A DNA stretch of 64,000 nt from Alphaproteobacteria bacterium (GTDB lineage Bacteria > Pseudomonadota > Alphaproteobacteria > CAAHEQ01 > UBA3637). This document shows positions 51,481 through 58,578 of the stretch, one piece after another; position 1 is the first letter of the stretch; every line of letters begins with the position of its first letter. A program made the position numbers and the translations under genes. The notes beneath the pieces were generated by a model. It made no database searches and was not told where the DNA came from. It was given only the letters and a program-made list of their open reading frames with translations. The stretch spans positions 19,575-83,574 of the forward strand of contig JAGCKR010000060.1 in NCBI GenBank assembly GCA_017647405.1. The letters run 5' to 3'.

Positions 51481-51918
51481 ATGTCTGAAAGATTTAAAGT
51501 TCCGGTTGGGATTTTTGTGATTTTTCGTAATGAAGATAAAGTTTTGCTACAACTTCGGCAAAATTGTTCATTTAGTGGTTATTGGGGATTCGTTGGTGGT
51601 CACTTGGATGGAAATGAGCAAATTATTTTGGCAGCTATTCGTGAAGCAAAAGAAGAAGTGGGTGTTGATATTAGGTCGGAGGATTTGACATTAAAGACTA
51701 TTTGTCATAGTAACAAGGGAGAAGAATATATTCAGTTTTACTTTGAATGTTGTAAATGGTCTGGTGAAATTGAAAATAAAGAGCCAAGTAAGTGCAAATG
51801 TTTGGTGTGGCATGAATGGAATAAATTGCCGGAAAAAACCTGTCCTTATTTGAAGGAAGCGGTGAAAAAAATAAATAAGGGCATTTCTTTTTATGAAGAT
51901 GAATTTGATATAAAATAA
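51481..51918 (+). CDS. Nudix hydrolase
   Basis: ATG 51481 follows AAGGAGG and yields 145 residues; a frame to 51442 begins in the promoter region and is not used. The Nudix box is complete at 40-62: GHLDGNE, seven residues, REAKEEVGV. N-terminal strand VPVGIFVIFRNEDKVLL and the substrate-side block GEIENKEP are shared with the Nudix protein at 8215, pointing to a paralogous pair. Substrate unknown; nucleotide-sugar or oxidised nucleotide are common for this size. It is the first of a Nudix-GNAT pair. Confidence 0.88.
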   Translation: MSERFKVPVGIFVIFRNEDKVLLQLRQNCSFSGYWGFVGGHLDGNEQIILAAIREAKEEVGVDIRSEDLTLKTICHSNKGEEYIQFYFECCKWSGEIENKEPSKCKCLVWHEWNKLPEKTCPYLKEAVKKINKGISFYEDEFDIK

Positions 51919-51922
51919 ATTA

Positions 51923-51939
51923 TTTCATAACATTATATG
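51923..51939 (+). promoter_or_regulatory. Shared upstream motif, copy 2 (GNAT gene)
   Basis: TTTCATAACATTATATG, 33 nt before the GNAT start, followed by ATAAACTTAAAG. See copy 1. Confidence 0.45.
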
Positions 51940-51972
51940 ATAAACTTAAAGTTTTAATTAAAGGAGGTATAA

Positions 51973-52455
51973 ATGAAATTAGTTAAAGGTGAACCAAAAG
52001 ATGCAAAGGATTTGAAAAAGATCCATGTAAGTGCTTATCAAACAAGTTATAGGGGGTATATACCTGATGATTATTTGGATTCTTTAAGTGTGTCAGATGA
52101 TGTTGTTGAAAGAACGGCTGCTTTTATTGAAAAAACAGAAACGTATTTTGTTGAAGAAAATGGTGAAAAAGTGGGGTTTGTCTATCTTGATTATCCAAAA
52201 GAGCAAAGTGATGCATTTGAAATTATGGCAATTTATGTTCATCCTGATTGTCAATTAAAAGGGGTGGGGCGCTTTTTTATGAATGAACTTTCAAAAATGA
52301 AAAAATTGGCTGGATTTACTAAAGTGATTGCTTGGACAATGAAAGAGGGGCCTTCAATCGGTTTTTATCAAAAGATGGGGTTTAAACAGGTTGAGGGGGA
52401 AAAAAAATTTTGGAAATTTGATATTCCGATTATTTGCTTTGAAAAAGAAATCTAA
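51973..52455 (+). CDS. GNAT-family N-acetyltransferase
   Basis: 160 residues with start after AAGGAGG. The GNAT acetyl-CoA loop is visible as QLKGVGRFFMNEL (motif A, Q/R-x-x-G-x-G/A), with strand FEIMAIYVHPDC before it and a motif B ending in SIGFYQKMGFKQVE. The N-terminal helix (DAKDLKKIHVSAYQTSYRGYIP) follows the RimI-like pattern. Acceptor unknown. It ends before a strong terminator and a minus-strand tRNA. Confidence 0.9.
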   Translation: MKLVKGEPKDAKDLKKIHVSAYQTSYRGYIPDDYLDSLSVSDDVVERTAAFIEKTETYFVEENGEKVGFVYLDYPKEQSDAFEIMAIYVHPDCQLKGVGRFFMNELSKMKKLAGFTKVIAWTMKEGPSIGFYQKMGFKQVEGEKKFWKFDIPIICFEKEI

Positions 52456-52508
52456 GAGTTTTTTTAATGATCTTTGTTGTGAGTTTGTTTGTATGTTGAT
52501 TAAACAAT

Positions 52509-52538
52509 AAAAAACCTCCCGATTAGGGGAGGTTTTTT
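52509..52538. terminator. Bidirectional terminator
   Basis: AAAAAACCTCCC / GGGAGGTTTTTT perfect stem, loop GATTAG, T6 on both strands; ends the GNAT gene and the minus-strand tRNA. Confidence 0.9.
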
Positions 52539-52540
52539 AT

Positions 52541-52617
52541 TGGTGGGCCCGGAGAGACTCGAACTCCCGACCTATCCGTTATGAGCGGACAGCTCTAACC
52601 AACTGAGCTACAGGCCC
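52541..52617 (-). tRNA. tRNA with CAT anticodon (elongator Met or Ile2)
   Basis: Reads GGGCCTG ... CGGGCCC with CCA encoded. Anticodon stem GTCCG/CGGAT encloses CTCATAA (anticodon CAT); the T arm has GTTCGAGTC. The acceptor has C4-G69 and C5-G68, features that TilS uses on tRNA-Ile2, but elongator Met in this group can look alike, so the amino acid is left open. Confidence 0.9.
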
Positions 52618-52631
52618 GATCCATAGAGGGT

Positions 52632-52659
52632 ATTATAGAGATATTTTTATGAATTGCAA
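52632..52659 (-). promoter_or_regulatory. Promoter of the CAT-anticodon tRNA
   Basis: TTGCAA (52659-52654), 16-nt spacer, TATAAT (52637-52632). Confidence 0.65.
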
Positions 52660-52720
52660 GAGTTTTTTTATTGAAAATGCCTTTTTTTCTAAAATAGGCA
52701 AAATAAAGTGTTTTTTTTCC

Positions 52721-52749
52721 TTTTCAAACCTAAAAAAATGTGTTATACT
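52721..52749 (+). promoter_or_regulatory. Promoter of carD
   Basis: TTTTCA (52721-52726, 4/6), 17-nt spacer, extended -10 TGTTATACT with TATACT at 52744-52749. Confidence 0.5.
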
Positions 52750-52776
52750 CCCTCCTAACAGTTAGAAAAGGAGTAG

Positions 52777-53298
52777 ATGATGACAAAAGAAGAATATACA
52801 TTTAACCCCGGTGATTTTGTAGTTTATCCAGCTCGTGGTGTTGGTCAAGTAACTGAAATTAAATCAGAAGATGTTTGTGGTCAACAATTGGATATTGTTT
52901 CTGTTAATTTTAATAAAGATCGGGCAACGGTTAAAATTCCTCTTTCAAAAATCAAAAAAGATGCTTCTTCATTAAGACAAATTTCAACGCCGGCAGTTAT
53001 GGCTGATGCTGTTAAAGTTTTAAAAGGAAAAGCGAAGGTTCGTCGCATTCAATGGAGTAGAAGATCGCAAGAATATACGGAAAAAATTAAATCCGGTGAT
53101 CCAATTCAGTTGGCCGAAGTTATGCGCGATTTATATAAGGATCCGGAAAAAAATGAACAAACATATAGTGAACGTCAAATCTATGATCAGGCTGTAAATT
53201 TATTTGTTCCGGAATATGCTTTGGTTAATAATTTGAAAGATGATGAAGCAACTATTCAATTAAGTAATATTTTGAAAAACAGAGCTTCTGCAGAATAG
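52777..53298 (+). CDS. carD: CarD/CdnL family transcriptional regulator
   Basis: Binds the RNA polymerase beta subunit and stabilises open promoter complexes, notably at rRNA promoters. 173 residues: N-terminal Tudor-like RNAP-interaction domain (about 8-68, FNPGDFVVYPARGVGQVTEI) and a C-terminal helical domain with KVRRIQWSRRSQEYTEKI, containing the conserved Trp that wedges the promoter bubble. The order and length match alphaproteobacterial CdnL. Start after AAAAGGAG; two consecutive ATG codons occur. It has its own promoter and terminator. Confidence 0.95.
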   Translation: MMTKEEYTFNPGDFVVYPARGVGQVTEIKSEDVCGQQLDIVSVNFNKDRATVKIPLSKIKKDASSLRQISTPAVMADAVKVLKGKAKVRRIQWSRRSQEYTEKIKSGDPIQLAEVMRDLYKDPEKNEQTYSERQIYDQAVNLFVPEYALVNNLKDDEATIQLSNILKNRASAE

Positions 53299-53305
53299 TT
53301 TTTTT

Positions 53306-53335
53306 AGAGCGCTGTTTTTTAGCGCTCTTTTTTTT
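53306..53335 (+). terminator. Terminator of carD
   Basis: AGAGCGCT/AGCGCTCT stem with GTTTTTT loop and T8. Confidence 0.9.
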
Positions 53336-53356
53336 GCATCGTAAAAGGAAAAGAAA

Positions 53357-53647
53357 ATGAAAGTTTTTTTTGTCTTTGTGAGTTTATTGTTTGTGACTGC
53401 TTGTGCTCAGTTTGATCCATTTGTGGATGCTCGGCGTGAGGCTGGGCAAAAAGAAATGATAGGCTCTTCAAAGCCGAATGCTCCTGTGGTTTGTTCTGGA
53501 TTGTTTACAGATCAGTCGGAAAGACAGGCTTTGGCAGATGCTGAATGCAAAAAAGTAGGGAAAAAAGCTGTTTCTCAACAAATTTCTTCTTTTGAATGTA
53601 AATTATTTTTGCCGGTAAAAGAACGATTTGTTTGTGTGGAAGACTAA
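53357..53647 (+). CDS. Small lipoprotein of unknown function
   Basis: 96 residues with lipoprotein signal MKVFFVFVSLLFVTACAQ (lipobox VTAC). The mature chain has four cysteines (VVCSGLF, DAECKK, FECKLF, RFVCVED), likely two disulfides, and a compact charged middle. No family recognised. It stands just after carD's terminator, with GTAAAAGGAAAAG before the ATG and no promoter of note. Confidence 0.6.
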   Translation: MKVFFVFVSLLFVTACAQFDPFVDARREAGQKEMIGSSKPNAPVVCSGLFTDQSERQALADAECKKVGKKAVSQQISSFECKLFLPVKERFVCVED

Positions 53648-53684
53648 GGCTTTTTGAATAAAATATTTTTTTAACATAAAATGC

Positions 53685-53713
53685 TTGTATCTGAAAAATG
53701 AAAGTGCTATAAT
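53685..53713 (+). promoter_or_regulatory. Promoter of the GST-to-dehydrogenase operon
   Basis: TTGTAT (53685-53690), 17-nt spacer, TATAAT (53708-53713). Confidence 0.6.
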
Positions 53714-53716
53714 GCC

Positions 53717-53752
53717 TTTTAAGATATTTGGAAAGCTCTAAATGTCTTAAAA
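53717..53752 (+). other. 5'-leader hairpin of the GST operon
   Basis: TTTTAAGATATTT pairs with AAATGTCTTAAAA (13 bp, one G-T) around a 10-nt loop, starting at the expected RNA 5' end. T8 follows 5 nt later. It may protect the mRNA or weakly terminate. Confidence 0.45.
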
Positions 53753-53808
53753 AATGCTTTTTTATCAATATGTTGTTTCTTATATAAAAGAAGAGAGTGT
53801 GGGTATTT

Positions 53809-54486
53809 ATGGCAGAACGTAGAACTTTATATCATTACACTTTGTGCCCTTTTTCAAGAAAGGTTAGATTATTATTGTTTGAAAAGGGGATGCCGTATGG
53901 AACGATTTTTGAAGTTCCTTGGGCGCGTCGGCCGGAATTTTTGAAACTAAATCCGTTGGGAGAGGTGCCTGTTTTGATTGAACCCGATGATCCGGTTTTG
54001 TCTGATCATGTGGCGATTTCGGAATATTTAAATGAAATTAAAACATTGCCGAATTTATTAGGAGAAACCCCTCGTGGACGAGCAGAGGTCAGACGTTTGA
54101 CCAATTTATTTGATACTTCTTTTTATATGGATGTATATAAACCGCTTGTGGGGGAACGCGTAATTAAAGCATTAAAGTCAAAAGAAACGCCGGATTCTGT
54201 TTTAATCAGAGCAGGGCGGGAAAATTTGAAACGATATATGTTATATTTGGATTGGTTAGCGGCACACAGAAGTTATTTGGCTGGTCGAAATATGTCAATG
54301 GCTGATTTAGGTATCGCGGCGCATATTTCAGTTATGGATTATTTGGGTGAGATCGAGTGGGATGATTATCCAGATGCAAAAATGTGGTATATGAAAATTA
54401 AATCTCGTCCGTCATTTGCGCCATTGTTGAGTGATAAAGTTTCGGGGATCATGCCGGCTGAAAAATATGCCGAATTAGATTTTTAA
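53809..54486 (+). CDS. Glutathione S-transferase-family protein (SspA-like)
   Basis: 225 residues from ATG 53809 (an in-frame GTG at 53797 is possible). The thioredoxin-fold N-terminus reads RRTLYHYTLCPFSRKVRLLLFEKG with a single Cys where GSTs or SspA have the glutathione site, then NPLGEVPVLIE and SDHVAISEYL (the G-site Pro and Ser). The helical C-terminal domain has the N-capping box SMADLGIAAHISVMDYLG. The short form resembles stringent starvation protein A and other alphaproteobacterial GSTs; enzyme activity is uncertain. First gene of a five-gene operon. Confidence 0.85.
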   Translation: MAERRTLYHYTLCPFSRKVRLLLFEKGMPYGTIFEVPWARRPEFLKLNPLGEVPVLIEPDDPVLSDHVAISEYLNEIKTLPNLLGETPRGRAEVRRLTNLFDTSFYMDVYKPLVGERVIKALKSKETPDSVLIRAGRENLKRYMLYLDWLAAHRSYLAGRNMSMADLGIAAHISVMDYLGEIEWDDYPDAKMWYMKIKSRPSFAPLLSDKVSGIMPAEKYAELDF

Positions 54487-54499
54487 AAAGGAGGGGGAT

Positions 54500-54910
54500 A
54501 TGAAAAGAATTTTTAAAACATTATGTGTTGTAAGCTCTTTTTTGTTTGTTTCTGCCTGTGGTAGTGATGGGCAACATATGTATTATTGGGAACGCCCGAA
54601 TACAGGAGTTGTTTGGTTCGCGCGAGATCACAATGAATGTTTGGCAATAGCAGATATGTGGCCATATCAATGGCCGGGAATGCCATGGGGATGGGGAACC
54701 CCTCCAAATTTGGATTTAAGATTTGACAATTCATCAGATCATGGTATTTGGGCTCAGTTTATTCCGTTTCCGGGGGCTCAACCTTTGCATGTAAATTCAA
54801 AGGTTGGTGATTGGTCAATGTCGTATGATGATTATGAGGAATGTATGCTTTCCAGAAATTATGTGTTACGTAGACCCGTTAAAGTTGATAATCAAGTTTT
54901 TTTTGAATAA
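54500..54910 (+). CDS. Small Trp/Pro-rich lipoprotein
   Basis: 136 residues with lipoprotein signal MKRIFKTLCVVSSFLFVSACGS (lipobox VSAC). The mature part is unusually rich in Trp, Pro and Gly (MWPYQWPGMPWGWGTPP) and has two further cysteines (NECLA, EECML), which could bond. I know no family. Such sequences suggest aromatic stacking on sugars or membrane lipid, a guess. It sits 13 nt after the GST-like gene, start after AGGAGGGGG. Confidence 0.65.
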   Translation: MKRIFKTLCVVSSFLFVSACGSDGQHMYYWERPNTGVVWFARDHNECLAIADMWPYQWPGMPWGWGTPPNLDLRFDNSSDHGIWAQFIPFPGAQPLHVNSKVGDWSMSYDDYEECMLSRNYVLRRPVKVDNQVFFE

Positions 54911-54931
54911 GAGTTTTGAAAGGGTGTCAGA

Positions 54932-56083
54932 ATGAGTAAAGAAAAAAAAGATCCGGTTGTGATTCAAGTTTTGCCAGCTTTGAATCAGGGTGGAGTCGAA
55001 CGCGGAACTATTGAAATAGCAGAAGCGTTGCAAAAAGAAGGAATTAAAAATTATGTGATTTCTTCTGGCGGTAAAATGGTTGCAGAACTTTCACGATTGG
55101 GGGTAACTCATATTACTTTGCCTGTTAAAACAAAAAATCCTTTGTTAATGTTTATTAATTCCTATCGTTTGGAAAAGATTTTTAAAGAAACCGGTGCTTC
55201 ATTGGTTCATGTGCGTTCAAGAGCTCCTGCTTGGTCTGTTAAATGGGCAGCTAATAGAATGAAAATACCTTTTATTGCAACATTTCATGGTCGTTATGGT
55301 TTAAAACCGGAAGTGTTTAAAAAAGCGTATAATAGGGTTATGACAAAAGGCAAATATGTGATTGCAGTTTCCGCTTTTATTCAAAATCATCTGATGAAGG
55401 AATATAATATTCCTGATCAACGAATTCGTTTAATTCCAAGAGGTGCGGATATTAATAAATTTAGTATGGATGCTATTTCTGTTGGAGCTTTACAAGATTT
55501 TGCTAAAGAATATGATATTCCAACGGATAAACCGATTGTAACTTTAGTGGGGCGTTTATCACGCATTAAAGGTCATGATGTTGTGTTGGATGCTGTTGCT
55601 CAAATGAAACAAAAAGAGATTACCTTGCTTTTTGTTGGCGGTAACGCAAAGGCTGGTTATGATGTTGAAGTGAAAAAGAAAATTGAAGCTTTACCAACAG
55701 AAACAACCGTTAAAGTTTTTGCTGTTCCCGGGGATAAAATGCCGTTTGTTTATGCCTTATCAGATATTTGTGTTCAACCAACATTAGTTCCGGAATCCTT
55801 TGGTCGAGGGATTTCGGAAGCGCAAGCGATGGGTCGTGTGGTTGTTGCTTCAAATCATGGTGGAGCATGTGAACTTATTTCTAACAATAGAACAGGGTTT
55901 TTAACACCGGTTGGTAATTCAAAGATTTTAGCTTCAGTTTTGGATTCTGTGTTGAGCATGACTCCGGCTGAAAGACAGACAATTGGTATGTCGGCACAAG
56001 AAAGTGTTCGTAATAATTTCTCTATTCAAAAAATGTGTGACAGAACGATTGCATTATATAAAGAGATTCTAAATAATGACTAA
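54932..56083 (+). CDS. GT4-family glycosyltransferase
   Basis: 383 residues. GT-B layout: N-terminal VIQVLPALNQGGVERGTIEIAEAL, the loop ATFHGRYGLKP, C-terminal domain LVGRLSRIKGHDVVLDAVAQM, and VPESFGRGISEAQAMGRVVVASNHGG with the E-x7-E motif typical of GT4. It would add a sugar from a nucleotide donor to a lipid-linked or LPS acceptor on the cytoplasmic face. A dehydrogenase-like gene follows two genes later. It overlaps the next gene by 8 nt. Confidence 0.9.
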   Translation: MSKEKKDPVVIQVLPALNQGGVERGTIEIAEALQKEGIKNYVISSGGKMVAELSRLGVTHITLPVKTKNPLLMFINSYRLEKIFKETGASLVHVRSRAPAWSVKWAANRMKIPFIATFHGRYGLKPEVFKKAYNRVMTKGKYVIAVSAFIQNHLMKEYNIPDQRIRLIPRGADINKFSMDAISVGALQDFAKEYDIPTDKPIVTLVGRLSRIKGHDVVLDAVAQMKQKEITLLFVGGNAKAGYDVEVKKKIEALPTETTVKVFAVPGDKMPFVYALSDICVQPTLVPESFGRGISEAQAMGRVVVASNHGGACELISNNRTGFLTPVGNSKILASVLDSVLSMTPAERQTIGMSAQESVRNNFSIQKMCDRTIALYKEILNND

Positions 56084-56465
56084 AAAAGAAAACAAAGAGC
56101 AATCTTCTCAGTTGGAGAAGGTTGCCCTTCAAATTGAAAAGATGCGATTGGGTGATTATATTTATAATATGAATCGCCCGTCGAAAATTATTTTGAATAA
56201 CCTTCTTGGAGGTATTTCAAGAGGTGTTGGTTTAACAGTAGGCGCAACACTGGTTATTGCGCTGTTGTTTAAAATTTTAAGTGTTATTATTTCAATGAAT
56301 ATCCCTTATTTAACAGAAACATTACAGGAAGTTGTTTCTATAATTAAAGCAACACCGGTTGCGGGGATTGTTGAAGATAAAAAACAAAAGTGTGACTGCG
56401 CCCCTTTAATGGATAACGGGGATGAAAAAGAAAGGACTGAAGATGTTAACTCAGGAACAAATTAA
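56076..56465 (+). CDS. Small membrane protein, DUF5665-like
   Basis: 129 residues. A charged N-terminal coiled-coil-like segment (ENKEQSSQLEKVALQIEKMR) leads to two hydrophobic helices (about 46-72 and 76-95), including GGISRGVGLTVGATLVIALL. The C-terminus is short and acidic with a DKKQKCDCAP cysteine pair. The pattern fits the DUF5665 family of small proteobacterial membrane proteins, unknown in function. It overlaps both neighbours (8 nt and 23 nt), so it is co-translated with the glycosyltransferase. Confidence 0.7.
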   Translation: MTKKENKEQSSQLEKVALQIEKMRLGDYIYNMNRPSKIILNNLLGGISRGVGLTVGATLVIALLFKILSVIISMNIPYLTETLQEVVSIIKATPVAGIVEDKKQKCDCAPLMDNGDEKERTEDVNSGTN

Positions 56466-57210
56466 AGTAGGGATAATCGGATATGGGGTGATTGGTATGA
56501 CCTTTGCAAAGTGGTTAGAAGAACATACCAAGTGTCAAATGGCTATTTCTGATCCGCCCAAAGGAATTAATGATGATCTTTCCGATTGTCATATTTATTT
56601 TATTGGTATTCATATCCCAACTGAATTGGATGGTACACAAGATTTAACTTTGTTGAAGTCGATTATCAAGGATTTACCGGCTGAAAAACCAATTTTTGTT
56701 AGAACAACTCTTTTACCGGGAACGGCAGATAAACTGACAGAAGAATTTAAAAAGCCCGTTTATTTTATGCCGGAATTTTTAACAGAAAGAACAGCTTATG
56801 CAGATTTTTGTTCTCAAGATATTGTGATTACAGGTTGTCGAGATTTATTGGATGAGATTTTCAAATCTAAAAAACGTTATTATATGAAAAACGTTGAAGC
56901 AGAAATTTGTAAATACGCACACAATGTTTTTGGTGCTTTGGCGGTAACATATTTTAATGGGGTTTATGAATTGTGCCAAAAAATGGGTGCAGAGTATAAT
57001 TTAGTGCGTGATGGTTTTTTGTTAAGTGGCTATTTAAGTCCGACACATACGCACGTGCCTGGTCCTGATGGTAAATTTGGTTATGGGGGTAAATGTTTCC
57101 CAAAAGATGTGAATGCATTTGCTATTTTTAATCAAAATAACCACTTAGGAAACTTATTAAAAATAACAATGGAAACAAATGATTTCTTTAGGGCGCAAGA
57201 AGTGAAGTAA
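56443..57210 (+). CDS. Short UDP-sugar/GDP-mannose dehydrogenase-like protein
   Basis: ATG 56443 (AAAGGACTG upstream) gives 255 residues. Rossmann domain: VGIIGYGVIG (13-18 GYGVIG) and a conserved TTLLPGT segment; the middle dehydrogenase domain ends at GYGGKC218FPKDVNAF, the catalytic Cys loop of UDP-glucose/GDP-mannose dehydrogenases. Normal members are 390-450 residues with a C-terminal UDP-sugar-binding domain; here only 37 residues follow the Cys, so that domain is missing, and the Cys also comes early. The gene ends at a clean terminator, so this looks like a genuinely short form, not an assembly break. Confidence 0.75.
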   Translation: MLTQEQIKVGIIGYGVIGMTFAKWLEEHTKCQMAISDPPKGINDDLSDCHIYFIGIHIPTELDGTQDLTLLKSIIKDLPAEKPIFVRTTLLPGTADKLTEEFKKPVYFMPEFLTERTAYADFCSQDIVITGCRDLLDEIFKSKKRYYMKNVEAEICKYAHNVFGALAVTYFNGVYELCQKMGAEYNLVRDGFLLSGYLSPTHTHVPGPDGKFGYGGKCFPKDVNAFAIFNQNNHLGNLLKITMETNDFFRAQEVK

Positions 57211-57249
57211 AAAAAAGCCTCTTTTCGATTGCAAAGAGGCTTTTTTTTT
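57211..57249. terminator. Bidirectional terminator
   Basis: GCCTCTTT/AAAGAGGC stem with TCGATTGC loop, A7 upstream and T9 downstream; ends two convergent units. Confidence 0.9.
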
Positions 57250-57283
57250 GAAGAGTCACGAAGTAAATTAAAAAGGTTTAGAA

Positions 57284-58363
57284 TCATTTTTGTTCCGTTA
57301 AAATTAAAATGCCACCTTTAGGGGCAACTAGCATCGTTTGTTTTATAATTTTATTACCGGAAAGATATAAAAATTCTTCACGTGTATGGGTTAAATTTAA
57401 AAATATTTCCAATTCTGTTTTTTTATATAAAGAAAAGTCTTTGATTTGCAGAAGAAGGTTTTTTTCCTGTATTTTATCAAGTATATCTTCAAATGATGGC
57501 ATTTTTTTTAAAAAAGAATGATCTAACATCCAATGATTTGAAAATATTGAATTAAAAAACTGCAATTTGCCGGTTGAATTAAATAATGCAACGCCAAGGG
57601 GAAGTTCTTTTAATAACTGTTTGTATGTTGTTTCGGTGTCTTTTAAGAGAACTTGAAGACCTTCTTCTGAGGTTTTGTCTTGTCCATATCTTAAAGATAA
57701 AGATTCTGCTTCATCAAAGGAGGCTTTCAATTCATTCCAATGAAAATTTGTTGTTTCTGTTTCATTTTTTTTAAAAAAGGTATTGATAAATGAAAAGTTG
57801 CCTTTTTTAAGAGAAATCGGGAAAGGAATTAAGTTTAAGGCAGAGGAAAAAATATTAATTTTTTCTGAAAGAATTTGAGCTTCTTTTTGTTCAATTAAAA
57901 GGCGTTGATGTTCAAAAGAATGATTATTAAACCAAACAATAAAAAGTTTTTGGTTTAAAATGGTTGAATAAATAATTCGACCATTGAGTGAAAAATGCAT
58001 TTGAGTTGTGCTATCTGTTATTTCAGTATCAAAAGGTTTTTCTTGTTCTTTTAAGTCATAAAATAATTTTAAAACAGTATGGTATTCTTTTGAGTTAATG
58101 TTTTTAATTAAGTTTTGAAAGGGGCTTGTTTTATCTGTAATATTTAATAACAAACGTAATTTATCGGAGCAATATGAAAAGATTTTGTCAGTTGTTTGAT
58201 ACTCGAAATAATATCCGTGAGGCGCCGTATATAGAATGTCTTTTAATTGAAGTAAATCGTTTTGAGACTTTTTAAATTGTTTTTTTGTTTTGAATAATAA
58301 AAAAAGAATCCAACAAAAAAGAATTATGAAAATAAAAAAAATGAAAATCCAGATGGTATTCAT
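57284..58363 (-). CDS. Membrane-anchored PAS-domain protein without kinase domain
   Basis: 359 residues. One N-terminal helix (about 4-26), a short coiled coil, then three regions resembling PAS folds (about 40-150, 165-240 and 245-359). The third is the best: LLKELPLGVALFNSTGKLQFFNSIF, an N-terminal PAS strand pair, ending with VAPKGGILILTEQK, the usual last strand. In alphaproteobacterial sensor kinases of the DivL/CckA style a histidine kinase would follow, but the frame stops here and a terminator follows. So it may be a signalling partner or a truncated kinase. No catalytic motifs seen. Confidence 0.6.
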   Translation of the reverse strand: MNTIWIFIFFIFIILFCWILFLLFKTKKQFKKSQNDLLQLKDILYTAPHGYYFEYQTTDKIFSYCSDKLRLLLNITDKTSPFQNLIKNINSKEYHTVLKLFYDLKEQEKPFDTEITDSTTQMHFSLNGRIIYSTILNQKLFIVWFNNHSFEHQRLLIEQKEAQILSEKINIFSSALNLIPFPISLKKGNFSFINTFFKKNETETTNFHWNELKASFDEAESLSLRYGQDKTSEEGLQVLLKDTETTYKQLLKELPLGVALFNSTGKLQFFNSIFSNHWMLDHSFLKKMPSFEDILDKIQEKNLLLQIKDFSLYKKTELEIFLNLTHTREEFLYLSGNKIIKQTMLVAPKGGILILTEQK

Positions 58364-58578
58364 GAGTCAACCCTTTCATTCTTAATAATAAATTATAATC
58401 ATATTTCTGTTTTTTAGGCAAGTAAAATGATAGATGTGTGTTTTTTTTATCTTTAAAATAAGAACCTTTTTTGACAAATAATGTTTTTTCTTGATTTTAG
58501 AAAAAGTCTTGTGATATATAAAGGTATTCATTAAGGTATTTTACTTTATCTTGTTTATGAAAACAAAGGATATATGTT
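58364..58578 (+). other. Upstream region of the Aas fusion gene
   Basis: About 215 nt separate divergent genes. The best promoter-like pair is TTGATT (58491-58496), 18 nt, TATATA (58515-58520), both 4/6. A clean TTGACA at 58471 has no partner -10. Nothing else recognised. Confidence 0.35.

Noticed and set aside
58471..58476. TTGACA before the Aas fusion gene
   Set aside because: No -10-like hexamer stands 16-18 nt downstream, so it is not called a promoter.
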